DNA of 64,000 bases from Pseudofabraea citricarpa (taxonomy: Eukaryota; Ascomycota; Leotiomycetes; Helotiales; Dermateaceae). The first letter of the stretch is position 1, and every line of letters begins with the position of its first letter. Made by a program: the position numbers and the translations under genes. The stretch is taken from positions 1,054,001 through 1,118,000 of the forward strand of contig JAPWGK010000011.1 of the NCBI GenBank assembly GCA_029641185.1. Direction: 5' to 3'. This document shows, in pieces, positions 32,090-41,697 of this stretch. The notes under the pieces are model-generated. The model did not search any database, was not told the origin of the DNA, and worked only from the letters and a program-made list of their open reading frames with translations.

Positions 32090-32526
32090 CTAATCCACAT
32101 TCGGATAGTGGATCTCTCGAGGGACATCATGGCCGCCGAGGATCCGTTTGAAATGTTCTCGTCCTTAGTTATCGGGCGGGACAATGGTGCAACGTAGCTG
32201 TCCTCCTTTGTCGTCGTATTTGACGATGGTTTCGTGCGTTGAATAGTCTCGCAAGATCAATCGTCGCTCTGCGTTAAATGTGAGATAATAATGACATTAC
32301 TGACATAACGGAGTCCGGGTAGAACAATATCGCAACTGTTTGGGTCGGTTCCAAACATTAGTCCATGGCCAGTTTTTGGTCTAGAGTTGAAGCTCAGGTA
32401 AAGTCTTGGGTAAGAAGGTTCGTCTAAAGTATTGTCGTCTGCGTCATCTAATGAAGCTGTAGATTCCCGGCTACGATAGTCTGACACCATCTCTTCCTGT
32501 GGTGGAATGTCTTGCGACATGTTCAT
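32090..32526 (-). pseudogene. Broken FHA-domain gene fragment
   Basis: The reading starts at ATG 32526 (MNMSQDIPPQEEMVSDYRSR), passes an acidic linker and enters an FHA-like beta-sandwich: YPRLYLSFNSRPKTGHGLMF, then GTDPNSCDIVLPGL. At about 32292-32300 the frame shifts by one base, and the continuation is found only in the next frame (HYYLTFNAERRLILRDYSTH, then ETIVKYDDKGG), the second half of the same domain. That frame meets a TAA at 32165-32167, after which ILGGHDVPREIHYP is still recognisable before a TAG at 32090-32092. No intron with valid borders repairs both lesions. FHA domains bind phosphothreonine; in fungi this type often precedes a kinase domain, which is missing here. Confidence 0.68.
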
Positions 32527-32875
32527 TCGAATTGCCTCCCACGCGTATTTGCTGGGGGGCCGGTCGCCTCATCATGGATGAACGAGACCCAATCGAGCCG
32601 CAGTAAGTGCCTGGTAGGTCGGCGTGCATTCTTCTTGCTTGGACGAGTTGTATGGACCAATCTGGACGTGATAAAGCTGTCGTTCAACTGGATTCTCATT
32701 GGCATATTCCAAAGGGGCTGTATGTACAAATCACGAGAGGTCGAACCTTATGACTCAATCTCAAAATCCTGACCTGGTTTAGTCGGAAGATCATTAAACC
32801 GAGGCCTCCAACAAGGTGCTGCTCACCCCTCTCTCATTGTCACCGACGTCTACATTTCAAGATCCTCCATCAACA
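32527..32875. other. Short intergenic region
   Basis: 349 bp between the FHA relic and the coiled-coil gene, divergently oriented, so it probably served as a shared promoter. No distinctive element is recognised. Confidence 0.4.
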
Positions 32876-34368
32876 ATGGCGCCAGCTCAACCGCAGATTT
32901 CGAAATTACTTACTCGCGATCTCGCTGCTTACAGCGATGCAGAGCTTAACGAGTACCTGGAAGCCAACGGAGGGTCAGCGATTCTTGAGTATTATGATCG
33001 ATCTCTATAGAGTTGCTAACATCCCCGCAGAATCGTTGACGTGCAAGACTACGAGAATCTAAGGAAAGACGAAATTCTCATCCAGCCATTACGGTAAACG
33101 CTCATGCGCTACTGTATCCTGTTCTGCAATAACACTGCCATAGGATTCGATCGCATGCGCGCGGCCTGGCGCAGTCTCGTCCGATTGATCTCGACAACCT
33201 TACAGCACGCCTTGAGGATGTATCCGCCGATAGACAAGCACTGCCTCGATCACCTTCTACTGTTTCGACTGAACCGTACGATGAGGAGGAAATGTGGTGT
33301 TATCACCTGGGGCAACAGACGGAGTACTATAACATACTTGTCAATGAAGGCGGCCGACCCTCACACCCAGCCAGTCTTAGCCGGGATATCATAGAGAACC
33401 CTGGAGAGTACCGTGAAATCTTGTCATACTGGCAGAGCGGCGACAATGACTGGAAAGTTTTCGGATGTCAGATGGAGAGATGGCGACGATTCCGAGGGTA
33501 TCAACAATACACAAGACAAGAAGGTCGCTTCACGCGACATTACAAGCGGGCCCAGAAGCGCTTGACAAGACATGGTTTTGAACAACCATTTGACTTGAAT
33601 AAGGACCTAGATCAACAGGACAAACTGGGGATCTGGATTGAGTTTCTGAATTTTGAATACCAGGACTACGACAAAGATATGAGATTTGTCCAGCGTCATC
33701 AACCAGAATACGACGAAGCGTGGAAGGAGCTTCTAGACTCGCAGGTCTTGAGACCTTCTGAGACGGAGGAGTTCATATGCAGCATCGACTCTGTATTTCA
33801 GCGCGCAAGTGAAAAAGATGGGGCTGGGAAGGCCGTCAAGTCTGCCCAAGCTGCCGTGATATCGGCTCAAAAAGCCATCATTGATCCACGACGGTCTAAT
33901 CCTTCCGAGCCAGAGGCCCAACAAAATTTGGCAGAAGCCCAATCCAGACTGGACGCGGCAGTGAAGTTACTCGAGTCGATAACGCGACGAAATGATCTCG
34001 TCTACGAATTCCTTAAGAAAACGAAACTATCTCAGGCCACGAATGATGGGAAGCTGAAAAAGACTTACGAGGGAGCGAAACAGAATGCAGAACGCCGTAG
34101 CATACTTCTGCGATGGATTCTACAGCAAGTCCCCTTGGTTAAGCTCGAGCTGAACCAGGTGGCCGAGAACAACTTGGACAGAGTGGCTGGCAGGAGCTGC
34201 GATCAGGCTGATAAACTTAGCGAAGAACAAAGCCCTAAAAAGCAGAAGCGTAAACTCAGTCACCACGAAGACATAATTGACGATGAACTATCTTCGAAGC
34301 GGCCCAGACTCATCGGCCGAAGCTCGAGTTTCTCTGCCCACAAGAGAACCAATACGATACCATCTTGA
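32876..34368 (+). CDS. Fungal orphan protein with central basic/aromatic domain and coiled coil
   Basis: Exons 32876-32973, 33031-33093 and 33144-34368 encode 461 aa. The N-terminus (SKLLTRDLAAYSDAELNEYL) looks like a short helical motif. A central region, about residues 110-230, is rich in Trp, Tyr and Arg (MERWRRFRGYQQYTRQEGRF, GIWIEFLNFEYQDYDKDM). Residues 260-390 form Ala/Gln/Glu-rich coiled coils (KSAQAAVISAQKAIIDP). The tail carries nuclear-localisation-like motifs SPKKQKRK and SSKRPRL. By recollection this architecture is a repeatedly expanded lineage-specific family in ascomycetes, without known function. It is adjacent to and divergent from the FHA relic. Confidence 0.72.
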
Positions 34369-35371
34369 CCGCGCAAGAATCTAGGACCACTACAGCACGG
34401 GATGCGAGGGAAAGGAATTGGCAAGTGAATGGGGGATGAACAGCAATCTGTACACCTCTCAATCTTCGCTTGCAAAGATGAACAATTCCCAAGACGTTCC
34501 TCCGGGCCCGGAAATCTCCAGTCATTCTTTAGAATTTTTTGAAAGAGAAGAACGATTCAGATCCCGCCGTCGTGACGGTGTCCCACACTTTCAGAATTCC
34601 ACGCCAAATAGCTGCCAAGCCCGCACAAGCGCACAAGCGCCGATACTTCCACCATAGCGAAAGGCATCAACCGTCAAGGCCGCAGGGAATATCGAAGAGA
34701 AGAAGTCAACGGCCTTCGAGTGCCTGGAAAAAGAAACATTCCCAGCAGGCGCTTTGATTGAGCAGAATCATATGTATAGCTAGCTAGTCTACAGTGATTC
34801 AACCTATTGAAAGGCCTCACGATAATGATCACCTGGGCTCACTTTTCTAATAGCAATGTCTTCCTCCCACAATGTGATATCTCCTTCCTCATTGATTGTA
34901 CTGATTCTTTGGTCTCGTCCATGACTCAGAATAATCGACTCTAGACAGTGCATAGGAAAAAGCAGACAAGTACACCTAGTAGCCCAAACCCGTAAAGGTG
35001 ATAAAAGAGTAGAAGGGATTTTCGAAGCCCCAGAGAATGTTGAAAAGGTACGCACCACCCATGTTATCATCTGTGACGGGCCGAACCTTGATTTAAAAGT
35101 CTGTGTAATAGCGCATGTATATTATAACGCAGGTCGACAGTATTTAGCGACAGCTTCTCATCAAAAAGGAAACTGATTTTATTGTTATATAATAAGATTA
35201 ATATCCTGTTAAATTTTCCCTTATACTATCTTAATTTTACACTTTGTACCTAAGGCTTAACATCTGCCGCATCGGGCAAGGCGCGCCCGTCGCATCGTCT
35301 GTTCATTAGTTGCCCTGAAATTCCACCTGCACCTCTGTTTAAACAGACATACTTTTGACATCTTCTAAAAT
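34369..35371. other. Intergenic region
   Basis: 1.0 kb between two plus-strand genes. An 88-codon minus-strand frame (35070-34804) exists, with unremarkable composition and no family; it is not called as a gene. 35150-35250 is AT-rich. Confidence 0.4.
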
Positions 35372-36325
35372 ATGTCTCAAATACAACATCTGAGCCCTGC
35401 GGACAAAAAACCTCCATCTGAGCATGTCGAAGACTCAGTACCTGATTTTGAATCGCTAGAAAGCTATTGTGACGCCAACCTCGTGCAACGTATCCAAAAG
35501 GCTCCACGTCTGCCCAACTACAACTCTATATTTCTTCTTTCGCCCAATTTGATAGCCAAAAATTGTCCATTAGAGCTTCTTCAGGACACAATCGGGGCCA
35601 TGGATGCAGCGAAGCAGCTAGGCATCCGCATTCCAGCTGCAAAGAGGATTGTCACGTTCGATGACAACACCTACCTTATAATGGAGCGCATTGACGGTAT
35701 AACCTTGGAGGAGGCATGGCCAAAACTGAGCTGGTTCACTACCGTCAAGCTTGCTCTGCAACTCCGCTGCTTTGTTCGCCTTCTAAGGTCTCTGACTTCG
35801 TTAACAGCTGGATCCCTCGTATCTGGCGAGTGCAGATCCTTCTACCTGGAAGATCGCTTTATGCTGCCGCCCAAGTCAAGCCCAGCAGTTGTCACATCTT
35901 TCATTCGGTTCTGGATCAGTTTCAAATCGATTCGACACGCAATGCAAACTGCCACCCAAGACCCAGTGCCACCAACAACCTTTATACCCGCTACACCGAA
36001 TACTCTCGTCTTCACTCACCACGACCTTGCACCTCGAAACATTATGGTTGATCGTCTTGGCCAACTTTGGCTCCTGGATTGGGAGTTCGCAGGCTGGTAT
36101 CCTACATACTTCGAATACGCTGCCATGCAAAACTTTAACGTTCCTCAATTCTGGACCCGATATACACGCGCAAGGTGGTTCCTGTTTGCCTGGATGACAG
36201 TTGGTCGATATGAGCAGGAGAGAACAGTCCTAGAAATCATTAGGTCAAGATTTACACGTTTTACGTTCGGGCGAAGATTCGCCATTTTGGCAAACAAAAG
36301 TCCAGCAGGGCGTCCTGTTTCTTGA
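35372..36325 (+). CDS. Compact APH-fold phosphotransferase
   Basis: An intronless gene of 317 aa. It has a short N-lobe with no obvious glycine-rich loop, the hinge YLIMERIDGITLEEAW, and a catalytic loop at residues 216-226 reading HHDLAPRNIMVD, followed by LWLLDWEFAGWYPTYFEY. His216, Asp218, the Asn and the DWEF Asp are all present. The GWYP(E/T)YFEY pattern is the hallmark of the fungal APH group that is usually 260-320 aa long. Probably an active small-molecule kinase of unknown substrate. The ATG is the only start compatible with the frame and sits in an AAAATATGTC context. Confidence 0.82.
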   Translation: MSQIQHLSPADKKPPSEHVEDSVPDFESLESYCDANLVQRIQKAPRLPNYNSIFLLSPNLIAKNCPLELLQDTIGAMDAAKQLGIRIPAAKRIVTFDDNTYLIMERIDGITLEEAWPKLSWFTTVKLALQLRCFVRLLRSLTSLTAGSLVSGECRSFYLEDRFMLPPKSSPAVVTSFIRFWISFKSIRHAMQTATQDPVPPTTFIPATPNTLVFTHHDLAPRNIMVDRLGQLWLLDWEFAGWYPTYFEYAAMQNFNVPQFWTRYTRARWFLFAWMTVGRYEQERTVLEIIRSRFTRFTFGRRFAILANKSPAGRPVS

Positions 36326-36992
36326 TTTGGAATTGTTTAGGAATGGATACCCTTTTGGCGTTCGGTCGTACAAGTTTATAACGTATATGTGATTTGCCTC
36401 CATTGCTACAAAGAGTTGGCTCTAATAATGTATTGGCTGAGGATGAGATCCAATAGAGCCTTAGCTTTTATACGAATACCGTATCCGCCTATCTTAAATT
36501 AGCTGCTAGTCCACTAAAACTAGGATATCCTGGTACCTGAATTTTATAAATATAGGGACCCTGCGCCTGTATATTTTTTCATTTTCTTTTCCCCCGTCCT
36601 AATCGAAATATTACTTTAACCTCTTCTACAGCTGGGTACGATAGCTGTAAAAGATATATAGATAGAATACAAGTCGCAGTAATAACAATGGTTACGAGAT
36701 CTATAGTGGTAGTATCTGTTTAAAAGGGGTTTATACCTCTGAACAGCCTCACTTTTTATGAAATATACAAGTAGGTAACACAGGCATATATAGGTCTCCC
36801 GGAAATTATTATCTTGTTTTATATAAGCCAACACCTAATCTAGGATAGCCGACTCTATATCAAGGGCTTAGCACTATACCACGGGCTATATACGTTGTAG
36901 CACCCATATAGCACCCTGCAGGTGCTATCTGAGTAAGTTCAAACAGTTTAGGGTGTTATTTGAGTAATTAACCGTTCAAATATCAATGCCTC
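36326..36992. repeat. AT-rich intergenic block
   Basis: About 670 bp, strongly AT-rich from 36430 to 36840 with many TATA/TTATA words. It contains a repeated word pair TAGGGTGTTATTTGAGTAA / AGCACCCTGCAGGTGCTATCTGAGTAAG near 36905-36975. The composition resembles the block at 18.0-18.3 kb and suggests degenerate repeat sequence. No coding feature is seen. Confidence 0.4.
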
Positions 36993-38811
36993 TCATGATT
37001 CTTCCAGGAACGGCCACATCTTGCGTGCCTCCCCTGGTGATTTATCCGTAGCCATTTTCTCGACGAACAAGTTGAGGAGATTCTCGTTCCTCACACGCAT
37101 CTCAGCGAAGTCGAGCTCAGGAGAAATCCAGCCCTCGTCATCTGTGCCCAGATACTTCTTCGCCAAATCTCGCACCTCGTGCCACTCCTGGTATTCCCTA
37201 AATTGGTTCTCATGAGCACTTAACTCGTCTTTTTGAAACGAGAATGGGCAGGCGCCAGGCAGTTTCAAGTCCTCCCAGGATGTGAAGAGTTCGATAAGAC
37301 ATGCTCGCAGAGGGACACAGCCAACCTCCCACGTCTCACCACAGCGGAGAAATATTTCCCGAAAGACTCGAGGAACATTCATCGCGTCGTGGTGAACTTC
37401 ATCGTTGAGAAAATTGCTAACTTCGTACGCCTTTGTCCTTTTAGCCAGTCCCTGCTGGTATTTCGCAATTTCCTGTTCCTCTGGGTCGAGTTGGTCGTAG
37501 TCATCCGGCAATTGTGGTTCAGTAAATCCTGTTTTATAGTCCTCGGGAGGTGTCACAAATTCTGGCCAACGTGCCTGTAGAAATGTGGGGGCGACCTGGA
37601 TAGACTGCCAATCGATAAATGACAAGATTTGTGAATGATCCTGCTCTGAGACAAATATGTTGCCCATATGGAGATCAGTGTGCCATAGACGGGGCTGCGA
37701 GCTACGTGCGAGTAATGGATGCGCCTCTAGAGATCTCATGGCCGTGATGGCGGTTTGAAGGAGCGAGATTAGTTCCTTAGCCGTGCCATAATATATCGGG
37801 AGATCATTGGGCCTTGGCCCATTCAGAATGCGGTAAATTTCTCTTCTCGCAAGCATCTCGCCGTACGAAGAGAGAGTAGACCCTTTCGTGAATAGGGAGT
37901 TAGCTTTTCTGCTCGTCATTAATATCTTGGAAATACGTACATGGCCCATGGCTGAAGTCATGCTTTATAGTTTCCACGCAATGACCGGTCATCCAAGATC
38001 GGTCACTTGATGGCCCGACAAAGTACGAACGAGAGGTGTCAATGCCAGAAGGGAGTATGGCTCGCTTATCCATAGAGATATAGGAAAACTCAGAGAGGTA
38101 CAAACTCCCATAAGCTGGAAATTCAATAGATGCTAGCTGACTCTCGAATTTCGTCAACTGTTTGATGAAAGCCAACTTGGCGCGGTCGTCCATAACATCC
38201 CACACTTTGAAGAGTTGGACTCCTGGGGCCGTCTCCATGACAATATATTCGGCGCCCACGGGATTGGAAGCGTCGGAGCTCCACGCGAATATCTTTGGAA
38301 CAGGAATCGATGTATGATCTCTGACTAGGAAAAGTGAGCCCTCAAGGAATTAGGATAGGCTGAGCACACTACCGTATTTCATAACTGCGACTTCAGATGC
38401 AGTCGTGCACGAGGGAGGCCCAGCATTCAGGCAGGGAATCTTCGCTATCACCTCCGACCCATCCTCCTTGGTCATCCGCAGTGCTTTACTAAAGCCACCT
38501 TCCATCTTGTCGACTGAGACGACGCGGCAATTCGACTCGCCGACAGAAGCGGCAAGTTCGCAGAGTCTGTCAAAGTCGAACTTCACATACCGGCGGTCAC
38601 ACTGCTTCTCTTCATCGACCAAGAAGCGACCATTGGTATATCTGTATAGCCCTTCCCTGTCAATTGGTCTCCCTTGGACATAAATTAGCCATATGAGCAG
38701 TTACGAATGATGGAAATAGATACCCCGACACGTAATTGAGATGCGTCGTGATAGATATAACGGTCTCTGGCTGGTACGCGGGGAACGCAGACATCGGAAG
38801 ATAGATAGCAT
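36993..38811 (-). CDS. AIM9-like mitochondrial APH-family kinase
   Basis: Exons 38811-38705, 38656-38373, 38324-37941 and 37882-36993 encode 554 aa; every junction closes in phase. Exon 1 (MLSIFRCLRSPRTSQRPLYL...) is Arg/Ser-rich without acidic residues, a mitochondrial presequence, as in yeast Aim9. Next come LYRYTNGRFLVDEEKQC and RYVKFDFDRLCELAA, both signature openings of this family. The nucleotide loop is KMEGGFSKALRMTKEDG, the hinge YIVMETAPGVQLFKVW, and the catalytic loop near residue 325 WHTDLHMGNIFVSE, then LSFIDWQSIQVAPTFLQARW. All catalytic residues are intact. Family knowledge: AIM9 affects mitochondrial inheritance in yeast; its biochemical substrate is unknown. An upstream in-frame ATG at 38898 is an alternative start. 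Confidence 0.87.
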
Positions 38812-39652
38812 TACACAGCTGACATACAGGATTGACAAATACAAATTCGCCAGTATTGTAGAACGGAGGGTCGAGTGCAGGAATCGAGCCTCCAGCAAGA
38901 TGTCGATCGTATCACGTGATGGGATAGCAACCCCCCTGTCTACAAATGCTCCTTAGAATGAGGAACGGTTGAAAAAAGGTTTTATGTAATTCAGATGTAT
39001 GCATATAGCCTATTGTAGACACATAATAAAAATCTAACATAGCATCGTCAGACGTGTGAGATTGAAAGCCTGCCATGACACCAGCGGTTTGGCATACTTG
39101 GTGGGGTTTCTAGAAACAAGAAAGGCTAGGTATTTGTCACCTTATTGAAAGCTTATCTCATGCAGGATGTAATGTATAAGAAGCCACTTGTGAACTAATC
39201 ATATATAAGGGTTGAGTCATGGCGAGTCGTTATTATAGCCGTTGAACGAGGTGGATCATGTTCAGGAGTTCTGCCTCGTGGCCGGCCTGTTTATTCCCAA
39301 GAGTGAGTGGAAGAGAAGAAGGATTTGAAATACAGTCCACTGGAAATTAATAATACTACTTGTCTTCATAAAAGAATCGCAACTAGAAAGCAAGAAATAC
39401 CACTCCGATTCCTAGAAGAAACGATAGGATAATAGAAGCCCACAGTATATACAAGTATTTGAACCGCTCTAAAACCACATCTGCAATCCGGCTCTTCTTA
39501 ATTCTATATTACAGTCAGGGGTATTGAGAGCGCTATATTCCCGTCAACCAATACAAATTCCAAATGCTAACCAACCCCTTCCCACAGCACCTAAAGTGAG
39601 ATACCAAGTACATTCTCAGCTTTGGCAGGGTGCGGCATACTATAAGCAGAGA
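38812..39652. other. Intergenic region
   Basis: About 840 bp between the AIM9-like gene and the 3' end of the protein kinase gene, with no protein-like frame or RNA gene seen. It includes a CACGTGAT word near 38912 and AT-rich sequence around 39000-39200. Confidence 0.45.
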
Positions 39653-41114
39653 TCAAGTATAAAGCCAAGGATCATCGAGCAATTCCTTTGCCGTGCTTCT
39701 ATCCTCCGGTTTCCACGTAAGCATCCTCCTCATAAACTTGAGAAACATTATCTTGTCTTCACCCTCAATTTTGCTGATGGAGCTTTCGAGGGTGAATTTT
39801 TCTGGGGTCTCTATTGGGAGGTCAAGCTTTCCTACTTCGATAATCAGCAACAATATTAACAAGCTAGCTCTGCAATGCCCACTTACCCTCGGAATTATAA
39901 AACAATGACGTTCTCTTCCCCTGGTTCAGGAGCTCTTTAGGCGGCGGCCCCAAGAGTGCGGTGATGTATGCGAGATGAGCTCCGTCATCGTACTCATTTA
40001 TCAGCGGGTCGGCTGCCTCAAAAAGGGTCTTGTCCTCTAATAGATCCCATAGCTATGTTACCAGTCAGCGTTCCTATGCATACGAATCAAACGGAGCAGA
40101 AAAGCAAACCATTACGCCCAAGTTCCATATATCAGAGCTGTATGTATATCCGGCATCAAGAATCACTTCTGGGGCGCGATAAGGCTCGGCTTGGATGCAT
40201 CCATTGTGAGGGCCAGGTCCTCTAATTGAATGCCCAAAATCAGTGATTGAAATAATCCCAGTGACTGACGACGGTCGGCCATAATTGTTTCGGGAGAGGT
40301 AGATTGTCCGATCGTTGCAAATCTTTACCGGGAGTAGGTTGTTAAATTCGTCACGAGCGTCCTCTGCCAGTATTGACTTATTTTCAAGTTTAACCATGAC
40401 GTTGTCGGGTTTGAGATCTATTGTCCAAATGAGCCACTCTCTCATTTAGGTCCAAGTAATGTGCTTACCGGCATGGATGACGCCGCATGCGCTATGGAGG
40501 TAATCAAGTGCATGAAGCAGCATCTGCAGCATGATTTTCAAGAGCTCAGGGGGGATAGCATTTCCCTTAAATCTGGTTTTCAGCAGCCAAAGTGGCTCGC
40601 GCAGAGGGTTAAAAACGAGACAGGTATGGTTGCTGGACGGTCCCTTGAGCTTGAAAGAATCGAGTAAAGTGCGGACGAAATACCACCCTTCATGTCGTGG
40701 ATTGGATTTCGAAACGAGTTCGGTGATTTTCAGCTCGTGATCAGCTGTAATTTTGCCTGGGCGATCTGTAGCAACGATTTTGACTGCAACGTAGACCTCG
40801 GCCGACCATCGCCATCTGTAACAATGTTAGCAAAGAATCAAGATTCCTTAGTCAGATGCACTGAACTGGGAGAGATCTCTCGCGAGCCACACCGTCGAAT
40901 TGGTACCGTAACCAAGCTTGGTGGCGACTTGATACCTGTCGTTGAGTACCTCGCCAATTCGAGTTGGATAGAAGCGTTTTGGGTCGTAGTATGGTGTCTT
41001 CTCCTCCTCCAGCGGGCCATCACCAAGAGTTGGTGCCACCGCAATCGGTGGTGGCCAGCGTTTTTGCTGTAGCGATTGTAAAGGTCTCATGATCCATTTT
41101 TTTGTAGGTAGCAT
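39653..41114 (-). CDS. SRPK-like serine/threonine protein kinase
   Basis: Five exons (41114-40867, 40815-40469, 40417-40110, 40052-39887, 39831-39653) encode 415 aa. The opening [20 protein letters not shown] matches the typical SRPK start YHPV..G. The glycine loop is [15 protein letters not shown], and the ATP lysine is near residue 95 in EVYVAVKIV. The catalytic loop is HADLKPDN with the Asp at 199, created across an intron. The Mg-binding DFG is at about 258 (ITDFGHSI), followed by [10 protein letters not shown] and SDIWNLGVM. The usual HRD arginine is Ala, as in many SRPKs. Family knowledge: SRPKs phosphorylate Arg-Ser-rich proteins. Fungal copies of this short type, lacking the long spacer, form expanded clades of unknown targets. 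Confidence 0.86.
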
Positions 41115-41697
41115 GATAGAGGGCTAGTAACCTTCGATTATGGTTGAGTTGAGAATCGTTGTGGTACTTTGAATTCTGCGATAGTTGTTTGTTTGCGGAG
41201 CCTTCTGGTGCTTCACCAGCTTGGTAAAACTATCTATGTTGTTAGTCAGCGGAAGCGAATGCGCACCAGGCAGATGGCAGGGGCCGTCGCTTAGAGCATC
41301 CTGTCCACCAGGTCTCTCGAATTTAGAGAGCCAGAGATGACAAATACAAAAAGAAGTACAAAACTAAGGAGCTGGCCTGGTCTTCTGTTTATAATTTAAT
41401 TGATATCAGATCTCCATGAAAGAAACGAAGGAAAGAAGGGTAGGAGGAGAGTTAATTAATTTGTTATAATGCTACCATACCATCTATCTGCTCGCTTGCT
41501 TTGCCTACTTGCTATGCTAACCTTCAACCGCCTTATCTCATCTCATCTTTCAAGTCTCAACCAACTACTGCAATCACAATCACAAAGCTAAACCAAACCA
41601 ACTAACCTAGCGCTATGCAGCAATTATCACAAACTTGAAAAGCAAAGCGAAGTATTCATTTTCTCATCATCATCATCAGTTTTTCCATCTTGGACTC
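41115..41697. other. Intergenic region
   Basis: 583 bp between the kinase start and the 3' end of the glyoxal oxidase gene, both on the minus strand. It contains an ATCATCATCATCAG run at about 41664 in the 3' untranslated part. No gene is seen. Confidence 0.45.

Noticed and set aside
38860..38910. T-loop-like word GGCTCGATTCC on the minus strand, considered as a tRNA
   Set aside because: No acceptor, anticodon or D-arm pairing around it; the sequence lies at the possible N-terminus of the AIM9-like gene.
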